Below are positions 19,369 through 28,027 of a stretch of 64,000 bases of DNA, one piece after another (within the stretch, counting starts at the first letter, position 1; each line of letters begins with the position of its first letter). Position numbers and translations under genes: made by a program. The DNA comes from Rhodobacter sp. (GTDB lineage: Bacteria > Pseudomonadota > Alphaproteobacteria > Rhodobacterales > Rhodobacteraceae): assembly GCA_020250445.1 (NCBI GenBank), contig JADCEF010000073.1, forward strand, positions 31,293-95,292, given 5' to 3'. The notes below the pieces were generated by a model that was not told where the DNA came from, searched no databases, and saw nothing but the letters and a program-made list of their open reading frames with translations.

Positions 19369-19432
19369 CGACCTGGTTTCTTCTTGGCCAAATACCCCGG
19401 GGGTGCGGGGGCTGGCCCCCGCGCGCCCTTCC
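19369..19432 (+). repeat. Common Rhodobacterales-type intergenic sequence before dnaG
   Basis: The string GGTTTCTTCTTGGCCAAATA followed by CCCCGGGGG resembles a sequence I recall recurring between genes of many Rhodobacterales. It is followed by a G/C-rich hairpin (GGGGGC-TG-GCCCCC at 19407-19420). It may act as a terminator or processing element after soxG. Only one copy is in this window; the recurrence claim is from memory. Confidence 0.4.
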
Positions 19433-19463
19433 GCAGGGGCGGGTCCATCCGCTATAAGGGGGC

Positions 19464-21398
19464 ATGACCCTTCCGCCCGGATTCCTTGAAGAGCTGAGAT
19501 CCCGCGTGCCGCTGTCCCGGGTGGTCGGGCGCAAGGTGACGTGGGATTTGCGCCGGTCCAATCAGGGCAAGGGCGACATGTGGGCGCCGTGCCCCTTTCA
19601 TCAGGAACGCAGCGCCTCCTTCCATGTCGATGACCGCAAGGGGTTCTATTACTGCTTTGGCTGCCAGGCCAAGGGAGATGCCGTCAGCTTTCTGAAAGAA
19701 ACCGAAAACCTGAGTTTCCTCGAGGCGGTGGAATGGCTGGCGCGCGAGGCGGGCATGCCGATGCCTGCCCGCGATCCGCAGGCGGCGCAAAAGGCCGACC
19801 GTCGCACGCAGCTTGTCGCCGTGATGGACGAGGCGATCCGGCATTTCCGCCTGTCGCTGCGCACCGCCGCCGCCGCAGAGGCGCGAGATTATCTGGCGCG
19901 CCGCCGCCTGTCGCCCGAGGCGCAGGACCGTTTCGAGATCGGGTTTGCCCCGGATCTGCGCCAGGGGTTGTTCCAGACCCTGACGCAGAAGGGCATCGCG
20001 CCCGACCTGATCGTTGATGCCGGGCTTTGCGCCCGGCCCGAGGGGGGTGGTGCCCCCTATGACCGGTTCCGGGGGCGGATCATCTTTCCGATCCGCGATG
20101 CGCGGGGCCGCGCGATCAGCCTGGGCGGACGGGCGCTGGACCCCAATGCGCGCGCCAAGTATCTGAACGGACCCGAGAGCGAGCTGTTCGACAAGGGCCG
20201 CAACCTTTACAACCATGGTCCCGCGCGCGAGGCGGCGGGCAAGGGCCTGCCGCTGATCGTGGCCGAAGGCTATATGGATGTGATAGCGCTGAGCGAGGCG
20301 GGGTTTCGCGCCACGGTGGCCCCCCTGGGAACGGCGATCACCGAAGACCAGTTGCGCCTGATCTGGCGCATCCACCCCGAACCGGTCATCGCGCTGGACG
20401 GCGACAAAGCCGGGATCGCGGCGGCGCTGCGCCTGATCGATCTGGCGTTGCCGCTGCTGGAAGCCGGGCAGGGCCTGCGTTTTGCGGTTCTGCCGGGCGG
20501 CATGGACCCCGATGACCTGATCCGGACCCAAGGTGCCGCCGCGATGCAGAAGGTCATCGACAGCGCCGAGCCGATGGTCCGGATGCTTTGGGCGCGCGAA
20601 ACCGAAGGCAAAAGCTTTGACAGCCCGGACCGAAAGGCGGCGCTGGAAAAGGCTGTTGGCGATGTGCTGAGGCGGATTTCCGATACAACGATCCGGGGCC
20701 ATTACGCCCAGGAGATGAGGCGGCTGCAATGGCAACTGTTCAATGCCCGCCCGCCCCGGCGGGCCCCCGGGCAGGCCGGGGCGGGCGGGCGGCGCACGCC
20801 CGATCCCCTGCCGGCGCTGGCCGCGACGCGCCGCTCGGTCCTTGCCGGCGACGGGGCGCTGGCGGAAGAGCAGGTGCTGGAAGCGGTGCTGCTGGCCACC
20901 CTGGTGACGCATCCCGCGCTGATCCGGCGGTTTGAACCGGCGTTGGAAACACTGTCCCTGCTGCAGGCCGATCATGACCTGCTGCGGCAGGTCCTGTTGC
21001 GCCATGCCCATGCGGACCCGGACAGATTCGCGGAAAACATTGCTTCTGATGCAGGTCCGATCCTTGAAAGCCTGTTCGCGCGCAGCCATGTCCGGTCGGC
21101 ACCACCGGTCCGGAACCGCAAGGATCCGGACCTTGCGGCGATGTGCCTGGCGGAAGGCCTTGCCAAGCTTGAGGCCCGTCGCAGCGCCCGGCAGGAGATA
21201 GAGGATGCCATGGAAGACATGACCGGCCTTGCCGATGAAGGCCTGACATGGCGGCTGTCCAAGGCGGCAGAGGCGCTGCAGGGGCCGCAGCGCAGCAACC
21301 TTGAAGACGCATCCGACATGGGCGAGGACCGCCCTGCGTTGTCGCGCCATCTGCAAGACATGATCGACGCCCGGATATGGATCAAGAAAAAGGGCTGA
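19464..21398 (+). CDS. dnaG: DNA primase
   Basis: Synthesises RNA primers at the replication fork. The 644-residue protein has a CHC2 zinc finger (Cys43, His46, Cys64, Cys67 in APCPFHQER...YYCFGCQAKGD), a TOPRIM/RNA polymerase core (DRFRGRIIFPI, VAEGYMDVIAL with the catalytic glutamate, IALDGDKAG with the metal-binding aspartates) and a C-terminal helicase-binding region with a Pro/Gly-rich linker (RPPRRAPGQAGAGG). It lies 80 bases before rpoD, the usual dnaG-rpoD macromolecular synthesis arrangement. Confidence 0.97.
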   Translation: MTLPPGFLEELRSRVPLSRVVGRKVTWDLRRSNQGKGDMWAPCPFHQERSASFHVDDRKGFYYCFGCQAKGDAVSFLKETENLSFLEAVEWLAREAGMPMPARDPQAAQKADRRTQLVAVMDEAIRHFRLSLRTAAAAEARDYLARRRLSPEAQDRFEIGFAPDLRQGLFQTLTQKGIAPDLIVDAGLCARPEGGGAPYDRFRGRIIFPIRDARGRAISLGGRALDPNARAKYLNGPESELFDKGRNLYNHGPAREAAGKGLPLIVAEGYMDVIALSEAGFRATVAPLGTAITEDQLRLIWRIHPEPVIALDGDKAGIAAALRLIDLALPLLEAGQGLRFAVLPGGMDPDDLIRTQGAAAMQKVIDSAEPMVRMLWARETEGKSFDSPDRKAALEKAVGDVLRRISDTTIRGHYAQEMRRLQWQLFNARPPRRAPGQAGAGGRRTPDPLPALAATRRSVLAGDGALAEEQVLEAVLLATLVTHPALIRRFEPALETLSLLQADHDLLRQVLLRHAHADPDRFAENIASDAGPILESLFARSHVRSAPPVRNRKDPDLAAMCLAEGLAKLEARRSARQEIEDAMEDMTGLADEGLTWRLSKAAEALQGPQRSNLEDASDMGEDRPALSRHLQDMIDARIWIKKKG

Positions 21399-21478
21399 AC
21401 TGCTTTCCCCTGCCGTGATTCGCGCTATTCATCCGTTCACTGGCAGCCCGATTCGCTGATTATCCTCGAGGAGCACGC

Positions 21479-23467
21479 ATGGCACTCAAAGACACCGACG
21501 ACGGCAAACCCGAAGAACAGGACGCCGAAGTCTCGCTCGACATGAGCCAGGCCGCCGTCAAAAGGATGATCGCCGATGCGCGCGAGCGCGGCTACATCAC
21601 CTATGATCAGCTCAACACGGTCTTGCCGCCCGAACAGGTGTCCTCGGAACAGATCGAGGATGTGATGTCGATGCTGTCCGAAATGGGCATCAACATCATC
21701 GAGGATGACGAGGCCGAAGAGGGTGAGCCTGCGGGCGAGCTTGCCGAAACCGCCTCTGCCTCGCGCGAGGTGATGGTGGCGGGTACCCCGTCGGAAACGC
21801 TGGACCGCACCGATGATCCGGTGCGCATGTACCTGCGCGAGATGGGATCGGTCGAACTGCTGAGCCGCGAGGGCGAGATTGCCATCGCCAAGCGGATCGA
21901 GGCCGGACGCAACACGATGATCGCGGGCCTGTGCGAAAGCCCGCTGACCTTTCAGGCCATCACGATCTGGCGGGACGAGCTTCTGTCCGAAGACATCCTT
22001 TTGCGCGATGTGATTGATCTTGAGGCGACCTTCGGCCGGTCGCTGGACGGCGAGGGCGAGCTTGGCGAGCCGGGTCTGGACGGTGTCGACATGGCCGCAG
22101 CCCCGCGCCGGACCGCCACAGACGAGCCCGATCTGGATGCCGACGGCAATCCGATTGTCGTCGCCGAAGACGACGACGACGATGACGAAGCCTCGGCCAT
22201 GTCACTGGCGGCGATGGAAGCCGCGCTGAAGCCGCGCGTTCTGGAAACACTGGACGTGATCGCGCGCGATTATATCCGGCTGGCCGAGATGCAGGATCTG
22301 CGGATGACGGCCACATTGAAGGATGCGGCGCGGTTTTCCACCGATGACGAGGCCGCCTATCAGAAGCTGCGCAGCGAGATCGTGCTGCTGGTGAACGAGT
22401 TGCACCTGCACAACAACCGGATCGAGGCGCTGATCGACCAGTTGTACGGCATCAACCGCAAGATCATGTCGATCAACTCTGGCATGGTGAAACTGGCCGA
22501 TGCCGCGCGGATCAACCGGCGCGAGTTCATAGACGAATATCAGGGCAGCGAACTGGACCCGTCCTGGGCCGACCGGATGGCGGCCAAGGCGGGCCGCGGC
22601 TGGCAGACGCTGATGGAGAAAAGCCGCGACCGGGTGGAAGAGCTGCGCAGCGAAATGGCGCAGGTCGGCCAGTATGTGGGCGTGGACATCAGCGAATTCC
22701 GCCGGATCGTGAACCAGGTCCAGAAGGGCGAGAAAGAGGCGCGTCAGGCCAAGAAGGAAATGGTCGAGGCAAACCTGCGCCTTGTGATCTCGATCGCGAA
22801 GAAATACACGAACCGCGGCTTGCAATTTCTTGATCTTATTCAGGAAGGCAATATCGGCCTGATGAAGGCCGTCGACAAGTTCGAATACCGGCGCGGCTAC
22901 AAGTTTTCCACCTATGCCACCTGGTGGATCCGCCAGGCGATCACCCGGTCGATCGCGGATCAGGCCCGCACCATCCGCATTCCGGTGCATATGATCGAGA
23001 CGATCAACAAGCTGGTGCGCACGGGGCGCCAGATGCTGCACGAGATCGGGCGCGAGCCGACGCCCGAGGAGCTGGCGGAAAAGCTGCAGATGCCGCTGGA
23101 AAAGGTCCGCAAGGTGATGAAGATCGCCAAGGAACCGATTTCGCTGGAAACGCCCATCGGCGATGAAGAGGACAGCCAGCTTGGCGATTTCATCGAGGAC
23201 AAGAACGCCATTCTGCCCCTGGACAGTGCCATTCAGGAAAACCTGAAGGAAACCACGACGCGCGTTCTGGCCTCGCTGACCCCGCGCGAGGAACGCGTAC
23301 TGCGCATGCGCTTCGGCATCGGGATGAACACCGATCACACGCTGGAAGAGGTGGGGCAGCAGTTTTCCGTGACGCGGGAGCGGATACGGCAGATCGAGGC
23401 GAAGGCGCTGCGGAAGCTGAAGCATCCGAGCCGGTCAAGGAAGCTGCGGAGTTTTCTGGATCAGTGA
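21479..23467 (+). CDS. rpoD: RNA polymerase primary sigma factor RpoD (sigma-70)
   Basis: Housekeeping sigma factor of 662 residues. Region 1.1 opens the protein; an acidic stretch ([10 protein letters not shown] near 222-232) precedes the non-conserved region. Region 2 shows [34 protein letters not shown] and [17 protein letters not shown], region 3 [14 protein letters not shown], and region 4.2 ends [39 protein letters not shown] before ATG is the ribosome site. Directly after its stop begins an atypical insert, closed at 24785-24880 by a decayed copy of its own 3' end. Confidence 0.98.
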   Translation: MALKDTDDGKPEEQDAEVSLDMSQAAVKRMIADARERGYITYDQLNTVLPPEQVSSEQIEDVMSMLSEMGINIIEDDEAEEGEPAGELAETASASREVMVAGTPSETLDRTDDPVRMYLREMGSVELLSREGEIAIAKRIEAGRNTMIAGLCESPLTFQAITIWRDELLSEDILLRDVIDLEATFGRSLDGEGELGEPGLDGVDMAAAPRRTATDEPDLDADGNPIVVAEDDDDDDEASAMSLAAMEAALKPRVLETLDVIARDYIRLAEMQDLRMTATLKDAARFSTDDEAAYQKLRSEIVLLVNELHLHNNRIEALIDQLYGINRKIMSINSGMVKLADAARINRREFIDEYQGSELDPSWADRMAAKAGRGWQTLMEKSRDRVEELRSEMAQVGQYVGVDISEFRRIVNQVQKGEKEARQAKKEMVEANLRLVISIAKKYTNRGLQFLDLIQEGNIGLMKAVDKFEYRRGYKFSTYATWWIRQAITRSIADQARTIRIPVHMIETINKLVRTGRQMLHEIGREPTPEELAEKLQMPLEKVRKVMKIAKEPISLETPIGDEEDSQLGDFIEDKNAILPLDSAIQENLKETTTRVLASLTPREERVLRMRFGIGMNTDHTLEEVGQQFSVTRERIRQIEAKALRKLKHPSRSRKLRSFLDQ

Positions 23468-23479
23468 TAGCGTAATACT

Positions 23480-24037
23480 ATGGTCGCAAAAAAAGTAGAA
23501 GTTGAAGGGCAGATAACACATCACGGAGAGCTCGCAATGGGCGCGGATTTTTTGTTGCAGGAGTACTTCGAACGCATAGAAAGCAAGCCGGACGGGCTCT
23601 TCTACTTTTTGCTTGCGAGCGTGATGTTTTCTGCGTTCCGAGTCGAAGCAACCATAAATTTATTTGGTTGGAAGTTATTGGCAGAGAAATGGCCCGAAAA
23701 AAATAACTGGGAAGAGAAGATTAAACTGATATTTAGCCATCGGAAAAGTAACGTTGACTTAGGGTCTAATCCATTTCAGCTTATTCATAGGCTCTTCGTC
23801 ATTCGGAATCAGTGGGCGCATGCAAAGCCTCAACTGGTAAGCGGACAATACGAATATGATTCTTTCGCCAATGACAGCAGGGACCCATTCACTTCAGATA
23901 TGATGAAGTGCATAACGCCGGAGTTTGCAAAGGCATGTGCATCTGCGGCCGACGCCTTGTTCTTTAAGTTACTGGACGTGTCAGGAGTAAGGCACCTTGA
24001 TACATTGACCCACGGAATTGAAAGAGGCGTATCTTGA
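23480..24037 (+). CDS. HEPN-like protein (RX4H motif), laterally acquired
   Basis: A 185-residue protein beginning 12 bases after the rpoD stop. Base and codon use (AAA, TTA, ATA, AAT) is clearly AT-richer than its neighbours. It is mostly helical and carries HRLFVIRNQWAHAKP, in which Arg109-Asn110...His114 fits the RX4-6H active-site motif of HEPN ribonucleases found in toxin and defence proteins. ATG at 23537 (MGADFLLQEYF) has a better GGAG ribosome site than 23480, giving 166 residues. It shares the insert with hicAB. The family is inferred from this motif and helical character only; it could be an unrelated phage-borne protein. Confidence 0.6.
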   Translation: MVAKKVEVEGQITHHGELAMGADFLLQEYFERIESKPDGLFYFLLASVMFSAFRVEATINLFGWKLLAEKWPEKNNWEEKIKLIFSHRKSNVDLGSNPFQLIHRLFVIRNQWAHAKPQLVSGQYEYDSFANDSRDPFTSDMMKCITPEFAKACASAADALFFKLLDVSGVRHLDTLTHGIERGVS

Positions 24038-24092
24038 ATGAACCGAAGGGTGCGCTCCCTCGCACCGCCCCTCCACCCCACGGTGCGTGAGG

Positions 24093-24308
24093 TCACGCCC
24101 CCTCCACCTCCACCCACTCCACGGCGCTTTCCGGCAGGGGCACAGCCGCCTCGCCTGCCTTCAGCCCCTTGATATGAAACGGGATCGCCATTTTCAGCGA
24201 TGCCCGCACCTTGGCCACGGTATCACCTGCCGCAACACAGCCCGGTAGGTCGGGGACATATCCCGAAAACCCCGCCCCGGCCTTCTCGATCACTACCGCG
24301 TAGCGCAT
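24093..24308 (-). CDS. hicB: HicB-family antitoxin
   Basis: A 71-residue HicB-type partial RNase H-fold protein: MRYAVVIEKAGAGFSGYVPDLPGCVAAGDTVAKVRASL matches the conserved N-terminal core, in which a tyrosine and the DLPGC motif are typical. It lacks a separate DNA-binding domain, so it is a short HicB. ATG at 24308 lies 1 base past the hicA stop, giving the usual hicA-hicB operon. It should neutralise HicA by direct binding and may autoregulate the pair. Confidence 0.88.
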   Translation of the reverse strand: MRYAVVIEKAGAGFSGYVPDLPGCVAAGDTVAKVRASLKMAIPFHIKGLKAGEAAVPLPESAVEWVEVEGA

Positions 24309-24309
24309 C

Positions 24310-24489
24310 CTAGTGCCCCTTCAGCCCTGCCTGTTTCAAGATAGAGTTGAACGTCCCCGGTGCCAAGTCATCGCCTTCCTTTCCGGCCACCGTCACGCGA
24401 CCAAACTCGACCGGATGCTCGAACTGCCGGTGGCTGCCGCGTGTCGCGACAAGAACCCAGCCGTCTTCCGCAAGCAAAGGCAGCGCCAT
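24310..24489 (-). CDS. hicA: HicA-family mRNA interferase toxin, short or damaged N-terminus
   Basis: Double-stranded-RNA-binding-fold toxin that cleaves mRNA. The reading LLAEDGWVLVATRGSHRQFEHP contains the catalytic histidine of the GSHxxF motif, and TFNSILKQAGLKGH is the usual C-terminus. From ATG at 24489 it has 59 residues. Immediately upstream, in another frame, GTCAAATCC would encode the VKS that normally begins HicA, so one base appears to have been lost or the ATG is a new start. Activity is therefore uncertain. Confidence 0.78.
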   Translation of the reverse strand: MALPLLAEDGWVLVATRGSHRQFEHPVEFGRVTVAGKEGDDLAPGTFNSILKQAGLKGH

Positions 24490-24784
24490 GCGGATTTGAC
24501 CACTGGAATGGCCGCCTTCCGTGACTGGGGGTCCAGCCCGGGCGCGCGCGGTTCAGGAAAGGTTCCCGCCCCTCACCTCTTCCGATGCGGCCGGGGCCAC
24601 GGCCTGCACGGGCAGGACACGGATCGCGCGATGCTTCGGAAGGGGAACGCACGCGTCAAGGAATGCCTGCGGCACCCCTTCGACAGCATCGTCAAACCGG
24701 GGCCGCTGAAGGGGGGGGCCTTTCAGGGTTCCGGTCCCGCCGGACCTGTCGCGTGCATCGTCCGGTCTCTATCGCCCGCCGCGA
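24490..24784. other. Intergenic part of the rpoD insert
   Basis: About 300 bases with no gene I can support; forward frames here lack motifs and a credible start. A C/G-rich run (GGGGGGGG near 24711-24718) is the only notable feature. Together with the following decayed rpoD tail it separates hicA from the SulP gene. Confidence 0.35.
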
Positions 24785-24880
24785 TGCGGGAAAAAAAGAA
24801 ATCCCCGGATCGAGGCGAAGGCGCTGTACAGGCCGAAAAACCCGGGCCTGGCCCGCAAGCTCCGCAGTTTGCCGGATCGG
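24785..24880 (+). pseudogene. Decayed duplicate of the rpoD 3' end
   Basis: One forward frame reads RIEAKALYRPKNPGLARKLRSLPDRQ, aligning with the RpoD end [26 protein letters not shown]. At DNA level ATCGAGGCGAAGGCGCTG (24809-24826) is identical to rpoD 23393-23410, and similarity then decays; upstream GATGCGGGAAAA resembles GACGCGGGAGCG. There is no stop at the equivalent position. It closes the insert holding the HEPN-like gene and hicAB. Confidence 0.72.
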
Positions 24881-24987
24881 CAGGAGCGTACCCGCGCCGT
24901 CAGCGGTGGTCGTCTTTTGCCTGACGGGCAGGCTGGCCGGTCTCTGACAGGCCTGGCAGGCCGGGCGTGGTGAAGGCCGGGATTGTG

Positions 24988-26733
24988 TCATACCGGTTTG
25001 CCGCGCGGCGCGCCAACGGCGGCCTTGAAGGCGTGAAAGGCGTCGTCGAGGTCATCGAAGAACAGCGTTTGCCCATCCTCTGCCGAAAGGCCGGCCCGCT
25101 GCAGCAGGGCCGCAACGCTGGACTGGACCTCGGCAAACGCCATGATGATACCGCGCCGCTGCAACCGTGTGCGGATGCCAAGCAGCATGTCTGCGGCCGT
25201 GGTATCGATCTGCGTGATGGCCGAGGCATCGATCACGATCCAGCGCAGGTCCGCAGGGCTGCTGTCGATGATGTCGTCCAGGCGCGCCTTGACATGATCG
25301 GCGTTGAAGAACAGCACGCTGCCCTGAATGAAGCAGATGGCAATGCCGTCGACCGGTCTTGCCTCGGGCGACCGGTGCAGCTTGTAAAACCCGTCCCGAT
25401 GCGGCATCCGGCCCAACAGCACCACGCGCGGTTGCATGGCGTTCAGGATGATATGGGCAAAGGTCGCGATGATGGCGACCACGACCCCCTGCAGCACACC
25501 AAAGCTGATCGCGCCGAACAGGGCAATCATGGCAAAGCCGAACTCGATCCGGCTGATCTTCCAGATCTGCCGCAAACCGTTCAGATCGATCACGCTCAAT
25601 GCGGCTGAAATCAGGATGGCCCCCAGGGCCGGCAGGGGAAGAATGCGGATCAGGTCGCTGAAGAACAGGATCGACGCGCCCAGCACAACGGCCGCCGTCA
25701 GACCGGCCACCTGCGACCGCCCCCCGACAGAAACGTTCACGGCGGTGCGCGAATCCGACGAGGTTACCGGAAAACCGCCGACCAGACCCGATGCGATGTT
25801 GGCGGCGCCGAACCCCGTCAGTTCGGCATTGGCGTTCACCCGCTCTCCCACACCTGCGCCAAAGCTGCGCGCGGTGATGATCCCGGCCCCGAAGCTGACG
25901 GCAAAGACAGCGGCCGAGCCAAGGATCACATGACCCCAGGCCAGGTCCGGCTGCCAGGGGAAGGCCACTGCGGGCAGGCCCGCAGGCAGATCGCCCACGA
26001 TGCGGATTCCCGTTTCCTCAAATCCAAGCACGGCGGACAGGACCACAGACAGAAGCACGACGATGACCGGTCCGGAAAGGATCGGGTTCCACAGACGCGA
26101 CAGTTGCAGGATTGCGAACATCCCTGCCGCAAGGCCCAGCGAGGGCAGGTGGATGGTGCCGGACTTGCCCGCCAGTTCCAGCAGGGACGGCACCATCCCG
26201 TCGGCTTCGATGGCAATGCCGGTTACGCGCCCGATCTGTCCGATGATGATCGATACCGCAACGCCGCCAAGAAACCCCGCAAGGATCGGTCGCGACAGAA
26301 GGCTGGCAAGATTGCCCAGACGCAACACGCTTGCGATCAGGCAGATGACCCCCACGCCAAGGGCGATCAGGGCCGCCGCCACCGCGCGATCAGCCTGGCC
26401 GGCAGCGGGAACATCCGCCAGAACAGCGGTGATCACCCCGCCAAGCACGGCCATGGTTGCCGCATCCGGCCCGACGATCAGGCGGCGCGAGGGGCCCAGC
26501 AAGGCATAGCCCACCACCGAGGCGATACTGGCATAGATGCCCGTTTCCGGCGGCAGACCGGCGATGGCGGGATAGGCAATGGCGCTGGGAATGCCGACCG
26601 CTGCAATGGCAAGACCTGCCGAAAGATCCGCCCGCAACCATTGGGGCCGGTAGCCGCGCAGGCTTGCCAGGACGCAAAGCCGTGAAGGCGGCGGGGCCTC
26701 ATCCGGGCCGGCGGCGGGGTGATCGACAGTCAT
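24988..26733 (-). CDS. SulP/SLC26-family anion transporter with STAS domain
   Basis: Inner-membrane anion transporter of 581 residues. The N-terminal half has the SLC26 core (AAVGIPSAIAYPAIAGLPPETGIYASI, then about a dozen helices, with GGFPVTSSDSRTAVNVSVGGRSQVAGL around 325). The C-terminal cytoplasmic STAS domain (about 455-570) includes VRWIVIDASAIT-type sequence (LRWIVIDASAITQIDTTAADML). Substrate may be sulfate, bicarbonate or a dicarboxylate and cannot be told from sequence. ATG at 26733 is preferred over an upstream TTG because GAGGGCAAGA forms the ribosome site. It stands alone. Confidence 0.9.
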   Translation of the reverse strand: MTVDHPAAGPDEAPPPSRLCVLASLRGYRPQWLRADLSAGLAIAAVGIPSAIAYPAIAGLPPETGIYASIASVVGYALLGPSRRLIVGPDAATMAVLGGVITAVLADVPAAGQADRAVAAALIALGVGVICLIASVLRLGNLASLLSRPILAGFLGGVAVSIIIGQIGRVTGIAIEADGMVPSLLELAGKSGTIHLPSLGLAAGMFAILQLSRLWNPILSGPVIVVLLSVVLSAVLGFEETGIRIVGDLPAGLPAVAFPWQPDLAWGHVILGSAAVFAVSFGAGIITARSFGAGVGERVNANAELTGFGAANIASGLVGGFPVTSSDSRTAVNVSVGGRSQVAGLTAAVVLGASILFFSDLIRILPLPALGAILISAALSVIDLNGLRQIWKISRIEFGFAMIALFGAISFGVLQGVVVAIIATFAHIILNAMQPRVVLLGRMPHRDGFYKLHRSPEARPVDGIAICFIQGSVLFFNADHVKARLDDIIDSSPADLRWIVIDASAITQIDTTAADMLLGIRTRLQRRGIIMAFAEVQSSVAALLQRAGLSAEDGQTLFFDDLDDAFHAFKAAVGAPRGKPV

Positions 26734-27233
26734 TCTTGCCCTCAATGCCCGCAGGACAGCACAGGCGGCGCCGCGGGAACAATCGGCACCCGCTGACGCC
26801 GCAGCATGGCATGCACAGGGCCGGCGCTGTCAATGGCGTGCAGGGCCGCGCCCGGGGGCTGTCGGCTTGACCTGCGACTGATCCTGCACCGGCATCGGTC
26901 CATCCGGCGCGCCTGCGGTTTCGTCGGGGGGCAATGTCGGGGCCTGCGGTCTTGTGGATGTTCAGGGCGGGTTTTCGGATGATCGCACGGTTTTCAGGCC
27001 CGTGGCGTTTGCGGTTGCAGGCGCGGTCTTTGTCGACGGTGCCGTCGGGCACCCGGCGGGGGCTTGCCGGTGTCTGTCATCACCGTCTTGCAGCCATGGC
27101 CGCGCTGTGGTGCCGCCGCCGACCAGCCATAAGCGACGCTGGTCAGCGGTCCCGGTCATGCTTGGGCCGGTGCGGGCCAGACAACCCCGCAGGAACACCA
27201 TGCCGCCCCCATCCCGGCATGCCCGCCCCCGCC
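26734..27233. other. Intergenic, no gene identified
   Basis: About 500 bases between the SulP start and the rutR stop. Open frames exist on both strands but have skewed, low-complexity translations and no motifs. No repeat or RNA structure was recognised. Confidence 0.4.
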
Positions 27234-27842
27234 TCACGGTTCCAGCAGCCGCCGGAACAACACCTCGAGGAACCGCCCCGCCTCGGGAAAGGGGTCGGTC
27301 TCGGCCTCGCCCAGAACCGCCCTGACCTGAACATCGAAGTCGGCATAATGCTGGGTCAGCGCCCAGACCGAAAAGATCAGGTGCACCGGGTGGACCGGGG
27401 CAAGGCGGCCCTCGTCCATCCAGCGTTGCAGCACTGCGGATTTCTCCCGTACCAAATCCCGCAACTCTCCCTCAAGCGCGGCGCGGATGCGCGGGGCGCC
27501 CTGCAGCATCTCGTTGGCGAAAAGACGGCTTTCGCGCGGAAAGTCCCGGCTCAGTTCCAGCTTGCGGCGCACATAGCCCAGAAGTTCCGCAACAGGGTCG
27601 CCGTCCGGGTCCATCGCCCGCAGCGGGTCCAGCCAGGTTGCCAGCAACCCCGACAAGAGCGCCCCGTGGATCGCCTCTTTCGAGGCGAAGTAGTACAGCA
27701 GGTTCGGCTTTGACAGGCCGGCCACCTCGGCGATCTGGTCCAGCGTTGCCCCCCGGAAGCCATGCTGCGAAAACACCTCCAGCGCCGCCTTGAGGATGGT
27801 TTCGGAATTGCGCTGCTGGATTCGCGTCCTGGGCCGCGTCAT
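27234..27842 (-). CDS. rutR: RutR-type TetR regulator of pyrimidine catabolism
   Basis: TetR-family repressor of 202 residues. The helix-turn-helix reads GATLDQIAEVAGLSKPNLLYYFASKEAIHGALL (about 33-65). The C-terminal ligand domain has RutR hallmarks: YVRRKLELSRDFPRESRLFANEMLQGAPRIRAAL and LIFSVWALTQHYADFDVQV. RutR of Escherichia coli senses uracil and controls pyrimidine use. ATG at 27842 (MTRPRTRIQQRNSETIL) is preferred to an upstream frame extension. The gene diverges from the aminotransferase; the gap carries a RutR-box-like palindrome. Confidence 0.88.
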   Translation of the reverse strand: MTRPRTRIQQRNSETILKAALEVFSQHGFRGATLDQIAEVAGLSKPNLLYYFASKEAIHGALLSGLLATWLDPLRAMDPDGDPVAELLGYVRRKLELSRDFPRESRLFANEMLQGAPRIRAALEGELRDLVREKSAVLQRWMDEGRLAPVHPVHLIFSVWALTQHYADFDVQVRAVLGEAETDPFPEAGRFLEVLFRRLLEP

Positions 27843-27965
27843 CGGGGCTGCAACCGCAGAGCGGTGCTTGCCACGGACAGGTCCGGTGGGTAGCTTGCCG
27901 CCAGGTCCCAAGGCTGGGTCATCGGAAGGGGTCCTTGCTGAGTCCTGAGCCTTGCTAGTCTGAAA

Positions 27966-27981
27966 CTGACCGATTGGTCAA
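27966..27981. promoter_or_regulatory. RutR-box-like operator between rutR and the aminotransferase
   Basis: CTGACCGATTGGTCAA matches the RutR consensus TTGACCA-NN-TGGTCAA at 12 of 14 defined positions. It lies 47 bases upstream of the aminotransferase ATG and would also cover the rutR promoter. A second such site is at 30083-30098. Confidence 0.78.
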
Positions 27982-28027
27982 ACCATCCCGTGCCCGCCCG
28001 CTGCGGCGGCGATCCGAAGGAAACATC

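Noticed and set aside
24313..24924. A 203-codon plus-strand frame over hicA and the rpoD relic
   Set aside because: It runs antisense to hicA and through the decayed rpoD tail; the translation has no motif.
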